60,109 nt of DNA from the NCBI GenBank assembly GCA_945865375.1, contig CAMBEJ010000012.1, positions 1 to 60,109 of the forward strand, read 5' to 3'. Positions 37,067 through 46,424 of the stretch are shown here, one piece after another. The stretch is from Akkermansia muciniphila (GTDB taxonomy: Bacteria > Verrucomicrobiota > Verrucomicrobiia > Limisphaerales > F1-80-MAGS106). The position numbers and the translations under genes were made by a program. The notes under the pieces were generated by a model. That model was not told the origin of the DNA, searched no databases, and worked only from the letters and a program-made list of their open reading frames with translations. The stretch's first letter is position 1. Every line of letters starts with the position of its first letter.

Positions 37067-39076
37067 ATGAGCCAAACCAGCCCTGCATCGAAGAATATCA
37101 CATCAGTGTCCCAAGAAACGAGAGTTTTTGAGCCCAACGGAGAGTTCTCTACCGCCGCTCACATCTCTTCCCTGACGCAGTATCGCCGCCTTTACAATGA
37201 GTCGATTCGCGACCCTGAAAAATTCTGGGCGAAACAAGCGGAGCAGGAATTGATCTGGTTCAAGCCTTGGAAAAAGGTGCTTCAGTGGAAAGTGCCGGAC
37301 GCGAAATGGTTCGTTGGAGGCAAACTGAACGTCAGCCATAACTGCCTCGACCGCCATCTTTCGACGCCTCTCGCGAACAAAGCCGCCATCATCTGGGAGG
37401 GGGAACCTGCTTCTCCAGGAAAACCAGGCGAGGAACGTGTCCTGACGTTCAAACAACTGCACCGTGAAGTCTGCCTCTTCGCCAATGTGCTGAAGAGGAA
37501 TGGGGCCAGGAAGGGAGACCGTGTTCTCATCTATCTGCCCATGGTGCCCGAAGCGGCTGTAGCCATGTTGGCCTGCGCGCGGATAGGAGCCGTGCATTCG
37601 GTTGTTTTTGGAGGCTTCAGCGCCCAGTCGGTGGCGGATAGAATCGCTGATTGTGGTGCCAAACTGGTGATCACCGCCGATGGTGGGTTCCGCCGCGGGG
37701 CGACAATCCAACTGAAGAAAAACGTGGACGACGCGCTGGTGTTGAAGGATGCCTCAGGAAAGCGCTTGGCTGAGTCCATCGAGCGGGTCATCGTGCTGCG
37801 CCGAGCCTCGAACGACATCCACATCGAGGAAGGAAGGGACGTGTGGTGGCATCGTGAATTGGAGTACGTCGACGCGAATTGTCCCGCCGCGCACATGGAC
37901 AGCGAAGATCCATTATTCATCCTCTACACGAGCGGATCGACAGGAAAGCCGAAAGGAATCTTCCATACAACCGCCGGTTTCTTGCTTGGAGCCAAACTCA
38001 CATCCAGACTTGTCTTCGATCTAAAACCCGACGATCTCTATTGGTGCACGGCGGATGTCGGGTGGGTGACAGGCCATAGTTATGTCGTTTATGGGCCTCT
38101 CGCCAACGGGGCCACGTCACTCATGTACGAAGGCGCCCCTAATTTTCCGGAGCCGGACCGGTTCTGGCGCATTGTCGAAAAATATGGCGTGACCATTCTT
38201 TACACAGCGCCGACCGCCATTCGGGCGTTCATGAAATGGGGGGTGGAATGGCCGAAAAAACACAACCTGACTTCGCTGCGCCTCCTTGGAACAGTGGGAG
38301 AACCCATCAACCCCGAGGCTTGGATGTGGTACCACGAGGTAATCGGAGGCGGACGGTGCCCGATCGTGGACACATGGTGGCAGACCGAAACAGGGGTCAT
38401 CATGATCACGCCCCTGCCCGGAGCCACCCCCACCAAGCCGGGTTCGGCGACATTACCTTTTTTCGGAGTCGTGCCGGAAGTGGTGGATGACCAAGGCAAA
38501 CCCGTTCCGACAAATTCGGGAGGCAAATTGGTGATCCGAAAACCATGGCCAAGCATGCTCCGGGGGGTCTGGGGAGATCCTCAACGGTTTAGGGAAGTCT
38601 ATTGGAGCGAGATCAAGGGGAGCTATTTCACGGGAGACGGGTGCCGGCGCGACAAGGACGGATATTTTTGGATAGTAGGACGCATCGATGATGTTTTGAA
38701 CGTGGCGGGGCATCGCATCGGGACGGCTGAAATCGAGAGCGCCCTTGTGAGCAATCCCAATGTCGCCGAGGCGGCGGTTGTTGGGCGGCCTGATGAGTTG
38801 AAGGGTCAGGCCCTGGTGGCGTTCGTCACACTCAAAACCGGAGTGAAAGCTCACCCTCAGCTCCGCGAGGAGCTGCGTCAGCATGTGGCAAAGGAAATTG
38901 GTCCTGTCGCCAAGCCCGACGACATCCGATTTGCGGAATCTCTGCCCAAGACTCGTTCGGGAAAAATCATGAGACGGTTGCTCAAGCAAATCGCGGCGGG
39001 AGACGAAATAAAGGGAGACACCACAACCTTGGAGGACTTCGGTGTCTTAGCTCGTTTGACCCAGGGCGAGGAGTGA
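37067..39076 (+). CDS. acs: Acetyl-CoA synthetase (AMP-forming)
   Basis: Activates acetate to acetyl-CoA through acetyl-AMP. The 669-residue product has the ANL-superfamily P-loop [11 protein letters not shown], the Acs-specific [26 protein letters not shown], the hinge [19 protein letters not shown], and the C-terminal [13 protein letters not shown], whose lysine is the usual acetylation switch. The length is typical (about 650). ATG 37067 is chosen by comparison with family N-termini and its position just after a promoter-like site. The gene is single. Confidence 0.96.
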   Translation: MSQTSPASKNITSVSQETRVFEPNGEFSTAAHISSLTQYRRLYNESIRDPEKFWAKQAEQELIWFKPWKKVLQWKVPDAKWFVGGKLNVSHNCLDRHLSTPLANKAAIIWEGEPASPGKPGEERVLTFKQLHREVCLFANVLKRNGARKGDRVLIYLPMVPEAAVAMLACARIGAVHSVVFGGFSAQSVADRIADCGAKLVITADGGFRRGATIQLKKNVDDALVLKDASGKRLAESIERVIVLRRASNDIHIEEGRDVWWHRELEYVDANCPAAHMDSEDPLFILYTSGSTGKPKGIFHTTAGFLLGAKLTSRLVFDLKPDDLYWCTADVGWVTGHSYVVYGPLANGATSLMYEGAPNFPEPDRFWRIVEKYGVTILYTAPTAIRAFMKWGVEWPKKHNLTSLRLLGTVGEPINPEAWMWYHEVIGGGRCPIVDTWWQTETGVIMITPLPGATPTKPGSATLPFFGVVPEVVDDQGKPVPTNSGGKLVIRKPWPSMLRGVWGDPQRFREVYWSEIKGSYFTGDGCRRDKDGYFWIVGRIDDVLNVAGHRIGTAEIESALVSNPNVAEAAVVGRPDELKGQALVAFVTLKTGVKAHPQLREELRQHVAKEIGPVAKPDDIRFAESLPKTRSGKIMRRLLKQIAAGDEIKGDTTTLEDFGVLARLTQGEE

Positions 39077-39192
39077 GGAAAATGCCACACAAGCAGGGAG
39101 CTTCGTTCAAAATGGCTGGAGGGCATTGCTGAACCGCGCATCCGTTCCGTTGCGCTCGGAGCACCCCAACCCTACCGGATACCGGAAAGCCC

Positions 39193-40629
39193 CTACGAAA
39201 CCAACAACGCCCTGCAATCCCTGCGCAGTTGAGCCAGATGCTTCGATGATTTGGCCTCGATGTAGCAGCGGATCATGGGCTCGGTCCCGCTCGCCCTAAA
39301 GGCCACCCACTCGTTGCCATCGAGCAAGAATTTGTACCCGTCGGTGGTGATGAACTTGCGGACCTGGAACATTCCAATGCGCGCCGGGCCGGCAGCCAGC
39401 TTTTCCAGAATGACCGCTTTCTTTTCCGGAGCGATCGGAAGGTTGATGCGATCCGTAAAAAACGGTCCTGTCTGTTTTTCGATCTCACCTAGGATGGCTC
39501 CAAGGGACCGCCGCTCATAAGCCACGAGCTCGGCCATCAAAAGACAGGCGAGAATCCCATCCTTCTCAGGGACATGGCCCTTCACGCTCAAGCCACCAGA
39601 TTCTTCCCCTCCAACGATGACTGGCTCACTCTCCATCAGTGCCCCAATATACTTAAAGCCAACCGGTGTCTCATGGACCTTAACTCCTAAAATCTGCGCG
39701 ATCGAATCGACTTGGTGGCTGGTTGGGACCGTCCGGACGACCGACCCCGTCCAGCCTCTGTTTTTTTTCAGATGAAATAATGTCAGTGCCAGGATCTGGT
39801 TTGGCGTCAGCCAAGCGCCGTCTGCATCGACGATCCCGAACCTGTCTGCGTCACCGTCCAGTCCCAAGCCAATCGAGGCGCGGTTCTTGATGACGAACTC
39901 GCGCACTTCCGCCATTCCCTCCGCATTAGGCTCAGGGTGGTGACCGCCAAAAAGGGGGTTTAGCTCATCATGAAACCGGGTGACCTTCGCTCCCGCATCC
40001 TCCAGCAACGTGTCCAGATAACCGCGACCCGTGCCATACATCAACTCAACTGCCACCTTGAGCTTGGCGCGCCGGATCGTCTCGAAATCAACCAGCTTAT
40101 GAAGCTGTTTGACGTAGGAAGGCCTGGGATCGAAAGTCTTGAACTGAACTGTCCCGACCGCTTTCTCGTCAAATTGCCAGCCTCGCGAAATCAGCCCGCG
40201 AACATTCTCCTCGATCGCCCCGGTTACCTCAGGAGGAGCAGCAGCCCCGTTAGACGACGAAAACTTCAACCCTTGATAAGGCGCGGGATTGTGGCTGGCG
40301 GTAAGGTTTATCCCCCCGATAGCCCTCCGCGCACGGATACTATGGGCGATCACCGGAGTCGGGGCGTCCCGGTCACACAGGAGCGGCTGAATTCCGTTTC
40401 CATGCAGGACTTCCGCAGTCGCTATCGCAAACTCGTGCCCAAGAAAACGCGTGTCATGGCCGATGATCACCACGGGCTTCCCCCCCGGGCAAAGCAGCTC
40501 GCCGCGCTTCAAGCCCCCGACCAGGTGCTCGGCGATCGCTTGAACGGCAAGCCGCACGTTGTCGAAGGTAAACTCCTTGGCGATCAGACCGCGCCAACCG
40601 GAAGTGCCGAATTTGATGGGGGAGGACAT
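39193..40629 (-). CDS. Phosphohexomutase (phosphoglucomutase/phosphomannomutase family)
   Basis: The 478-residue alpha-D-phosphohexomutase has KFGTSGWRGLIA at the N-terminus, the phosphoserine loop TASHNPAPYQGLKFS, the magnesium loop DGDADRFGIVD, the sugar-specificity loop GGEESGG, and the phosphate-binding RASGTEPMIRCYIEA. It interconverts hexose 1- and 6-phosphates; glucose versus mannose (or glucosamine) preference cannot be settled by eye. It lies 24 bp downstream of nuoA on the same strand. Confidence 0.93.
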   Translation of the reverse strand: MSSPIKFGTSGWRGLIAKEFTFDNVRLAVQAIAEHLVGGLKRGELLCPGGKPVVIIGHDTRFLGHEFAIATAEVLHGNGIQPLLCDRDAPTPVIAHSIRARRAIGGINLTASHNPAPYQGLKFSSSNGAAAPPEVTGAIEENVRGLISRGWQFDEKAVGTVQFKTFDPRPSYVKQLHKLVDFETIRRAKLKVAVELMYGTGRGYLDTLLEDAGAKVTRFHDELNPLFGGHHPEPNAEGMAEVREFVIKNRASIGLGLDGDADRFGIVDADGAWLTPNQILALTLFHLKKNRGWTGSVVRTVPTSHQVDSIAQILGVKVHETPVGFKYIGALMESEPVIVGGEESGGLSVKGHVPEKDGILACLLMAELVAYERRSLGAILGEIEKQTGPFFTDRINLPIAPEKKAVILEKLAAGPARIGMFQVRKFITTDGYKFLLDGNEWVAFRASGTEPMIRCYIEAKSSKHLAQLRRDCRALLVS

Positions 40630-40653
40630 GAGAGTGAATGAAACGATTTCCGG

Positions 40654-41037
40654 CTAGGTCTTCCAATCGAAAGCGCCCTTCTTGAGGGCGTAGAGATATC
40701 CCACGAAGAGGATGCCCAGAAAAGAGATCATGCTCCCTAAACCGAGTGCGGCACTCTGTCCGAGGAGTTCTTTGTAAAGGATGGCCCACGGGTAGAGGAA
40801 GACCAGCTCAATATCAAACAGGATGAATAACATCGCAACGAGGTAAAACTTCACGGAAAGTCGCGTATTCCCGTCGCCCACGGGCAGCATGCCACATTCG
40901 TAAGGCGTGTCCTTGATCTGGCTCCGGCGGCCCAACTTTCCAAACACCACCGAGGCAATCAACGCGCCACTCGAAAAAGCGACGGCCACGCCCCCAAGCA
41001 TCAGAACTGGCACGTATTGCTGCAATTGAGCGTCCAT
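40654..41037 (-). CDS. nuoA: NADH-quinone oxidoreductase subunit A
   Basis: The 127-residue protein has three membrane helices and the NuoA signature DTPYECGMLPVGDGNTRLSVKFYLVAMLFILFDIELVFLYPWA. It is part of the membrane arm of respiratory complex I at the quinone site. In most bacteria nuoA opens a 13-14 gene operon starting nuoA-nuoB-nuoC. Here it is followed on its strand by a phosphohexomutase, and no other nuo gene is in the window. The remaining subunits must be elsewhere. Confidence 0.95.
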   Translation of the reverse strand: MDAQLQQYVPVLMLGGVAVAFSSGALIASVVFGKLGRRSQIKDTPYECGMLPVGDGNTRLSVKFYLVAMLFILFDIELVFLYPWAILYKELLGQSAALGLGSMISFLGILFVGYLYALKKGAFDWKT

Positions 41038-41141
41038 AAACCGAGCTTAGTGAAGGTGTTTCCTTCCTTGCAAGCGGTTTTCCGGCATTTCGAGCTTGCG
41101 TTTTTGGCCTCCCCCTCAAGAATCCGGGCCTTTATTTGATT

Positions 41142-41885
41142 ATGAATTCTGGCCCAGAAATACCGCAAGCTGTGGAATCCACCTCGATGGTAGAGATTCT
41201 GGCATGGTTCGAGGTTAACAAAAATCGGCTACTCGCCTGCGCTGGCATCATGCTGGCTCTCGCTTTTGTGGGTTACGCCTGGAATTACGCACGCAATCAA
41301 CGCGAGCTGCGGTCCAACGAAGCTCTGCTGGCCTTGAACGTCTCCTTTAATGCGCCGACGAACCTCCCTCCGGCTTCTTCAGCCGACCTGCTAAAAGTGG
41401 CGAACGATTTCCCCGGAACGAAAGCTGCGGAGCGTGCTTCCTTCCTGGCGGCTTCCGCATTGTTCACAGAGGGCAAGTTTGCCGAGGCTCAGGCAAAATT
41501 CGAGAAATTTCAGACCGACTTTCCAGGTAGCCGCCTGAATGCTTCCTCAGCCATAGGCGCCGCCGTGGCTCTCGAATCGCAGGGCAAGACGGCGGAGGCG
41601 CTCACAGCTTACCAGAATTTTTCAGCACGTTACCCGGCCTCCGGCGTCCTCACACAGGCCAAGTTCGCGCTGGCCCGGCTGACTGAACAGAAGAACCAGT
41701 TTGCTGAAGCCTACAAACTTTATGAAGAAATTGGCAAGGCCGGACCCTTCTCCACCTGGGTGGAGCAGGCGGCACAACGCAAAGACCATCTTTTAATGAA
41801 GCACCCCGAACTGGCGAAAACTAACGCGCCGCTCGCCATCAAACTTCCACCGCCCGCCGGAGCGCCTCCGTCGGCCACGAAGTAA
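41142..41885 (+). CDS. Membrane-anchored tetratricopeptide-like protein (YfgM/YbgF style)
   Basis: The 247-residue product has a cytoplasmic N-terminus, one transmembrane segment (LACAGIMLALAFVGYAWNYA, about residues 30-50), then helical repeats with the spacing A...FFEGKFAEAQAKFEKFQTDFPGS, GKTAEALTAYQNFSARYPAS, NQFAEAYKLYEEIGKAGP. It ends in a proline-rich tail. The layout matches YfgM-type (TPR_21) proteins that assist the Sec translocon or envelope assembly. That role is an inference from architecture. ATG 41142 follows a TTG alternative two codons upstream. Confidence 0.8.
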   Translation: MNSGPEIPQAVESTSMVEILAWFEVNKNRLLACAGIMLALAFVGYAWNYARNQRELRSNEALLALNVSFNAPTNLPPASSADLLKVANDFPGTKAAERASFLAASALFTEGKFAEAQAKFEKFQTDFPGSRLNASSAIGAAVALESQGKTAEALTAYQNFSARYPASGVLTQAKFALARLTEQKNQFAEAYKLYEEIGKAGPFSTWVEQAAQRKDHLLMKHPELAKTNAPLAIKLPPPAGAPPSATK

Positions 41886-41917
41886 TAGGCGCCTTCGAAG
41901 GCGCTGGGGACATCGTC

Positions 41918-42328
41918 GTGATCGAGGTTGCGGCAGGGCTCGTGTTTGACAATGGGAAGCTCCTGATCACACAGCGTCCCCAGGGCACTCACCTTTCGGG
42001 ATTATGGGAGTTCCCAGGCGGAAAGCGGGAAGCCGCAGAGTCCTTTCAAGCGTGCCTAGTTCGGGAACTCCTGGAGGAGTTGGGAATTCGTGTTCAAGTG
42101 GGCGCTCTGTTCCACCGCTTGACTCACCACTACCCTGATAAAGCCGTTTATCTTGAGTTTTACCTCTGCTCTTTGCTCAAGAATTCACCCAAGCCCACCG
42201 CGATCGGTTGTGCAGCGTTTTCCTGGGTGGAAATGCACCAACTAGCCCACTACCAATTCCCAGACGCCGATCGGCAACTAGTATCCGCCTTGACTCGGAG
42301 TTCCGATCTTTGGGGTATTATCGCCTGA
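41918..42328 (+). CDS. mutT: Nudix hydrolase, MutT/8-oxo-dGTPase type
   Basis: The 136-residue product has a complete Nudix box, GGKREAAESFQACLVRELLEELGI, in the MutT-like setting VAAGLVFDNGKLLITQRPQGTHLSGLWEFPGGK. MutT hydrolyses 8-oxo-dGTP to keep it out of DNA; substrate assignment from sequence alone is tentative. The start appears to be GTG at 41918, giving (M)IEVAAGLVF; no in-frame ATG lies near. It is 32 bp downstream of the TPR gene. Confidence 0.88.
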   Translation: MIEVAAGLVFDNGKLLITQRPQGTHLSGLWEFPGGKREAAESFQACLVRELLEELGIRVQVGALFHRLTHHYPDKAVYLEFYLCSLLKNSPKPTAIGCAAFSWVEMHQLAHYQFPDADRQLVSALTRSSDLWGIIA

Positions 42329-42464
42329 ACACTCATGCCACAGCAGGTGGGAAAGCGCAGGAACTCTCAGCCAGATCGGGCAGCTCCGGGCCGATCCTCG
42401 GGAAGAGAACTCGAGGCACAATCGCAGGTTGCCCGGGCACACACCGTTTAAACGAGGAGCCGGC

Positions 42465-43814
42465 TTAAAGGCTTGAACGCACAAGCGAGGCCAAAGAGCC
42501 GACCGGGGCCGGCGATCTGGAGTTGTCGGCTTGAGGTTTCAACTTTTTCAAGAGAACTTTCGACTTGCGCCCGCTCTGATCGTAGCGCTCCCGCCTGGAC
42601 GGAGGAAGATCGTCCGCGTTGCCTTCTATGAACCCGCCCTTGGACTGAAAGTAAGTAAACGCCTGCGTCGATAAAGTGATCAGCTCGCTGAGCCCCAACT
42701 CTCGCGCTTTGGTTTCCACGAACTGGATGAGCTTGCGTCCAATCCCTTGATTTTCGTGTGATGGATTCACAAAGAGACATGCCAGTTCGCCTTTCTTTTG
42801 GTCTGAAAAAAGATGCAGAGCCACGCAGGCTACTGGGTTTTTATCGATCTCAAATATGTAATAATCCTGAAGTTGTTTCTCGATGCTGACGCGCGTTCGC
42901 TTCATGAGTTCGTCGTTCGCAACTGATTTTTGGATCAGCATGAAGATGTTTCGCACATCCTTCTTCATAGCTCGCCTGATTTGCTGATACTCATTCTCAT
43001 AGATTAGAGTGCCGATCCCTTCATTGGAAAACACCTCTGCGAGCAACCCGTCGTCCACACGCCCGTCTATGATGTGGGCGCGCTGAACGCCCGACTGGCA
43101 TGCAAGAGCCGCGTGCTGGGTCTTTGAAAGCGTTTCGACGGCGAAATCGCCCTTGTGTTCGCGCAGAAGCCTCTCCAGATCGGCCACCGGCATTTGCCTG
43201 ATGAGTTGTCCGCCGAACGTCAGCCCTTCTTGGGTCGTGATAAAAATCACTTTGGTTGCCTTCAGCGCGGACGCCACAGCCACCGCAACGGAGTCAGAGT
43301 TCACTCGGTAGGTCTTTCCGTCGCCGTCAAATCCAAGTGGCGGGACGACGGGAATGATTCCCTGTGTCAGAAGCCCGTTCAGCATCTCAGAGTCCACGCG
43401 TTCGACTTTTCCGGTGAACAAATGGTCCTGCCCCTGCAGGATCCCCAAGGGATGGGCAATGATGGCGTTTGTGCAGACCGCCCGCAAACCGCTTGCTGAA
43501 AGTCCCTCAAGAATCTCATGTGTCAACCGGTTGGCGGCGGTCAACGCCAGCTTGAGCGTCGGTTCGTCGGTGATCCCAGCTCCATCGAGATTGCTCGGCT
43601 CGATCCCCTGCTCACGCGCCATCGATTTGATTTGAGCCGAGGCCCCGTGGACCAGAACCACGCGGATGCTCAAAGAACGCAATACCGCGATGTCTAACAA
43701 AATATTCGAAAAATTCTCATCCGTCACGATCGCCCCATCAACACTGATGATGAATATCTTCTCCCGAAAACGGGGAATATACCGAAGGATGCCGCGTAGG
43801 TCTGTTGGTTTCAC
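42465..43814 (-). CDS. argA: N-acetylglutamate synthase (amino-acid N-acetyltransferase)
   Basis: First step of arginine synthesis: acetyl transfer from acetyl-CoA to glutamate. The 449-residue product has an amino-acid-kinase-like domain (about residues 1-290; VVLVHGASAQIKSM, YRVNSDSVAVAVASALKA) followed by a GNAT domain (LACLFVNPSHENQGIGRKLI), as in classical ArgA. The start is taken as GTG 43814: AAAGGAGA lies about 8 bp upstream, one of the few clear Shine-Dalgarno sites here, and the product then begins (M)KPTDLRGILRYIPRFREK as in the family. An in-frame alternative at 43856 would add 14 residues. Confidence 0.94.
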   Translation of the reverse strand: MKPTDLRGILRYIPRFREKIFIISVDGAIVTDENFSNILLDIAVLRSLSIRVVLVHGASAQIKSMAREQGIEPSNLDGAGITDEPTLKLALTAANRLTHEILEGLSASGLRAVCTNAIIAHPLGILQGQDHLFTGKVERVDSEMLNGLLTQGIIPVVPPLGFDGDGKTYRVNSDSVAVAVASALKATKVIFITTQEGLTFGGQLIRQMPVADLERLLREHKGDFAVETLSKTQHAALACQSGVQRAHIIDGRVDDGLLAEVFSNEGIGTLIYENEYQQIRRAMKKDVRNIFMLIQKSVANDELMKRTRVSIEKQLQDYYIFEIDKNPVACVALHLFSDQKKGELACLFVNPSHENQGIGRKLIQFVETKARELGLSELITLSTQAFTYFQSKGGFIEGNADDLPPSRRERYDQSGRKSKVLLKKLKPQADNSRSPAPVGSLASLVRSSL

Positions 43815-43832
43815 TGTATTTCTCCTTTCAAA
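43815..43832 (-). promoter_or_regulatory. Shine-Dalgarno site that decides the argA GTG start
   Basis: On the minus strand GAAAGGAGAAATACA immediately precedes GTG at 43814. The AGGAG core is well spaced from the GTG, favouring it over the upstream alternative. Confidence 0.7.
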
Positions 43833-43865
43833 TACCCTGAATCGCCCCCCAGGCAAAAGAAATTT

Positions 43866-43894
43866 TTGACAGTTTTCCCGTTTGCCTTAAAGAT
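43866..43894 (+). promoter_or_regulatory. Possible sigma70-type promoter for the SBBP protein gene
   Basis: A perfect TTGACA (43866-43871), 17-bp spacer and AAAGAT (43889-43894) lie 18 bp before the ATG at 43913. Confidence 0.45.
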
Positions 43895-43912
43895 CACACT
43901 TATTTGTCACCT

Positions 43913-46414
43913 ATGAAGTTAGGCATCGCGTACCCGGGAACGTGTTTCCAGTTACCCATCGAGTTGTTGTCGCGAACAACAGTCCGGCCTCTAGCCTTAC
44001 TCTTGCTTTTAACGCTCGGACCCATCGGATTCGGTGCGCCGTTGCCGCAGCTTAAACCGACCCGCCTCCAGAATCCCGCCCCTGTCCCCCATGCCGCCAA
44101 GATGGAAGGGTTGGATGCATCCGTTTTACGGCTCCCACTACACTTTGAGGAGTCGCCTCAAAGGGATGGGTTGCGGTCGTACAGGGCGAGCGGCCCGGGA
44201 TTCTCAGTTTCCCTCAGCAGTGCCCATGTGGATATGGATCTTCGCGTCGTCAGACCGACCCCAGGAACACCGGCCATCCCGGCGTCTGGCGACATCCAGT
44301 CGCATTCTCTGGCTCGCCACGAGGCTCGGTCAGGTCGTACGGTAAATAAACGTGTCACGATGACGTTGGTCGCGTCGAAGAAGGACGCCAAGCCTCTACC
44401 CCGCAAGCTCATGGCCGCAAAAGCCAATCGCTTATTGGGGGGTGACCCGAGCCAATGGCGTCAAGGACTGCCCCTGTTCGAAGCGGTCGCCTTCAAAGAA
44501 GTTTATGAAGGGATAGAGGTCGTCTATTACGGGTCGAACGCCCAGTTGGAATACGACTTTGTGGTCGCGCCCGGAGCCGACCCAGCGCGTGTTCGATTGC
44601 GCTTCTCCGGGGTCGATCGTCTCGCAGTCGATCGTCATGGAGACTTGGTATTGTCAATTGAAGGGGCGGACGTTCGGCATCGTGCTCCGTATGCCTATCA
44701 GGAGAACGAGGGCCGACGTTCTCGGGTGGCAGCCAGTTACTCCCTTGTTTCGGAAAATGAAGTTCAATTTGATGTCGGCGTCTACAACCGTCATTTGCCT
44801 CTGGTGATCGATCCAGTGCTCAGCTATGCCTCCTATCTCGGAGGAGGGGCGGCTGATCGATGCTGGTCCGCTACCGCCGACGGAAGGGGGAATCTCTATG
44901 TTGTGGGTGAGACATTTTCTCCTGATTTTTTAGGCCAAACTGAAACTATTCACTCTGCTTACGGAGGCGGGAATTCCATCGGGGGGGATGCGTTTCTGGC
45001 AAAATTGAACCTGGAAAATAATTTGTTGGAGTATTTTACCTACCTCGGTGGGAATGGCCAGGATGGGGCGCTCAGCGTCGCCCTCGATGGCGTGGGAAAT
45101 ATCTTTGTCGCAGGTTACACCGGATCCGCTAACTTTCCTGTTACCAATGCGGTCCAATCTAAAATCGCGGGCACTCCGGAACGACGCTCCCGGGTTCATC
45201 CGACAGACGCGTTTATTGCCAAATTCGACGGTTCGGGTGCCAATCTGCTCTATTCTACCTACCTCGGTGGCGACGGTGAAGATGAAGCCCTTGGCATGGC
45301 AGTCGATCCTTCTGGCGCAGCTTATCTCACAGGTCAAACTTCTTCCACCAACTTTCCGACCCTACACCCACTCATGTCCTACCAGGGCGGCAATGATGCT
45401 TTTGTCGCAAAATTGGACCCCAGCGGACGTTCCCTAATCTATTCGACAACCCTCGGAGGTAAAGCCGCGGACAGTGGCGAAGGCATCTCCGTGGACAGCT
45501 CGGGTGGAGCGGTGATGGTTGGTTTGTCAACCTCGCTAGATTTTCCCGTGCACGCCGCATTTCAGCCTGCCAACGCGGGAGGTTACGACGCTGTGCTTCT
45601 CCGTGTTGACCCGGCTGGCACGAGGCTGGAATACAGCACTTACCTCGGTGGCGAGAGCGACGACTACGGTCTCCGCCTGCAATTGGACAGCCTTGGCAGA
45701 CCGGTCCTGGTTGGGCAGACTGACTCCACCACTTTTCCAACCGCAAGCGCCCTCCAAACGACCCAGAATGGGAATGGCGACGCGTTCGTTTCCAAATTCT
45801 CCAGAGATGGACAAAGCCTTCTGTTTTCAACTTATTTAGGAGGAAGGGGCCTGGATCAAGCATGGGATGTCGGATTGGACGCGCAGGACAATGTCTTTGT
45901 CGCAGGATCCACGACTTCGGCTGATTTCCCTGTTGTGGACGCGTTGCAAACCAATTTATTTGGCTTACAAGACGGCTTCATAGCCGCTATCGCCGACGAC
46001 GGTTCGCGCCTCATTTATTCGTCCTATTTTGGCGGCCCAGACGATGAACAGGGCTTGGGGTTGGCGGTTGAACCGGGAGGCACTGTTTACATGGTCGGCA
46101 GAACTTTTTCCACCGTAAACCTGTTCCCCCTTACAAATGTTTTTCAACCCAACTTTGGCGGGGGCGGGAGTGATGGCTTTGTAATACGGGTCACAGCGAC
46201 CCCTCGTCTCAAGATTCAGTCACTTGCCGGGTCCGTGGAGATCTCCTGGGCAGCCACGCGTCCCGCCTACCTTCTGGAAATAAAAGAAGGAGTCCAGCGC
46301 CTTCCGGGCTGGGTCCGTTGGACCGGGGCGCAGGCCACTCAACGCGGCATGAATGTCGTCCGTCTATCCACGTCGCAAGTGCCACGCTTTTATCGGCTCG
46401 TCCGCAATCGATGA
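43913..46414 (+). CDS. Large exported SBBP-repeat (beta-propeller) protein
   Basis: The 833-residue product has a signal-like segment (LALLLLLTLGPIGFGA), a conserved N-terminal domain to about residue 300 (EAVAFKEVYEGIEVVYYGSNAQLEYDFVVAPGADP), and then about eight SBBP repeats. These have the form LIYSTYLGG...D...A.D..G...V.G.T.S..FP, with a repeat length near 55-60 residues. The arrangement predicts one or two beta-propellers outside the cell. The C-terminal 70 residues form a small separate domain. The start is ATG 43913. An outer-membrane-barrel gene begins 10 bp after the stop, suggesting that the two products work together at the surface. The ligand is unknown. Confidence 0.87.
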   Translation: MKLGIAYPGTCFQLPIELLSRTTVRPLALLLLLTLGPIGFGAPLPQLKPTRLQNPAPVPHAAKMEGLDASVLRLPLHFEESPQRDGLRSYRASGPGFSVSLSSAHVDMDLRVVRPTPGTPAIPASGDIQSHSLARHEARSGRTVNKRVTMTLVASKKDAKPLPRKLMAAKANRLLGGDPSQWRQGLPLFEAVAFKEVYEGIEVVYYGSNAQLEYDFVVAPGADPARVRLRFSGVDRLAVDRHGDLVLSIEGADVRHRAPYAYQENEGRRSRVAASYSLVSENEVQFDVGVYNRHLPLVIDPVLSYASYLGGGAADRCWSATADGRGNLYVVGETFSPDFLGQTETIHSAYGGGNSIGGDAFLAKLNLENNLLEYFTYLGGNGQDGALSVALDGVGNIFVAGYTGSANFPVTNAVQSKIAGTPERRSRVHPTDAFIAKFDGSGANLLYSTYLGGDGEDEALGMAVDPSGAAYLTGQTSSTNFPTLHPLMSYQGGNDAFVAKLDPSGRSLIYSTTLGGKAADSGEGISVDSSGGAVMVGLSTSLDFPVHAAFQPANAGGYDAVLLRVDPAGTRLEYSTYLGGESDDYGLRLQLDSLGRPVLVGQTDSTTFPTASALQTTQNGNGDAFVSKFSRDGQSLLFSTYLGGRGLDQAWDVGLDAQDNVFVAGSTTSADFPVVDALQTNLFGLQDGFIAAIADDGSRLIYSSYFGGPDDEQGLGLAVEPGGTVYMVGRTFSTVNLFPLTNVFQPNFGGGGSDGFVIRVTATPRLKIQSLAGSVEISWAATRPAYLLEIKEGVQRLPGWVRWTGAQATQRGMNVVRLSTSQVPRFYRLVRNR

Positions 46415-46424
46415 TTGGTTTGCC

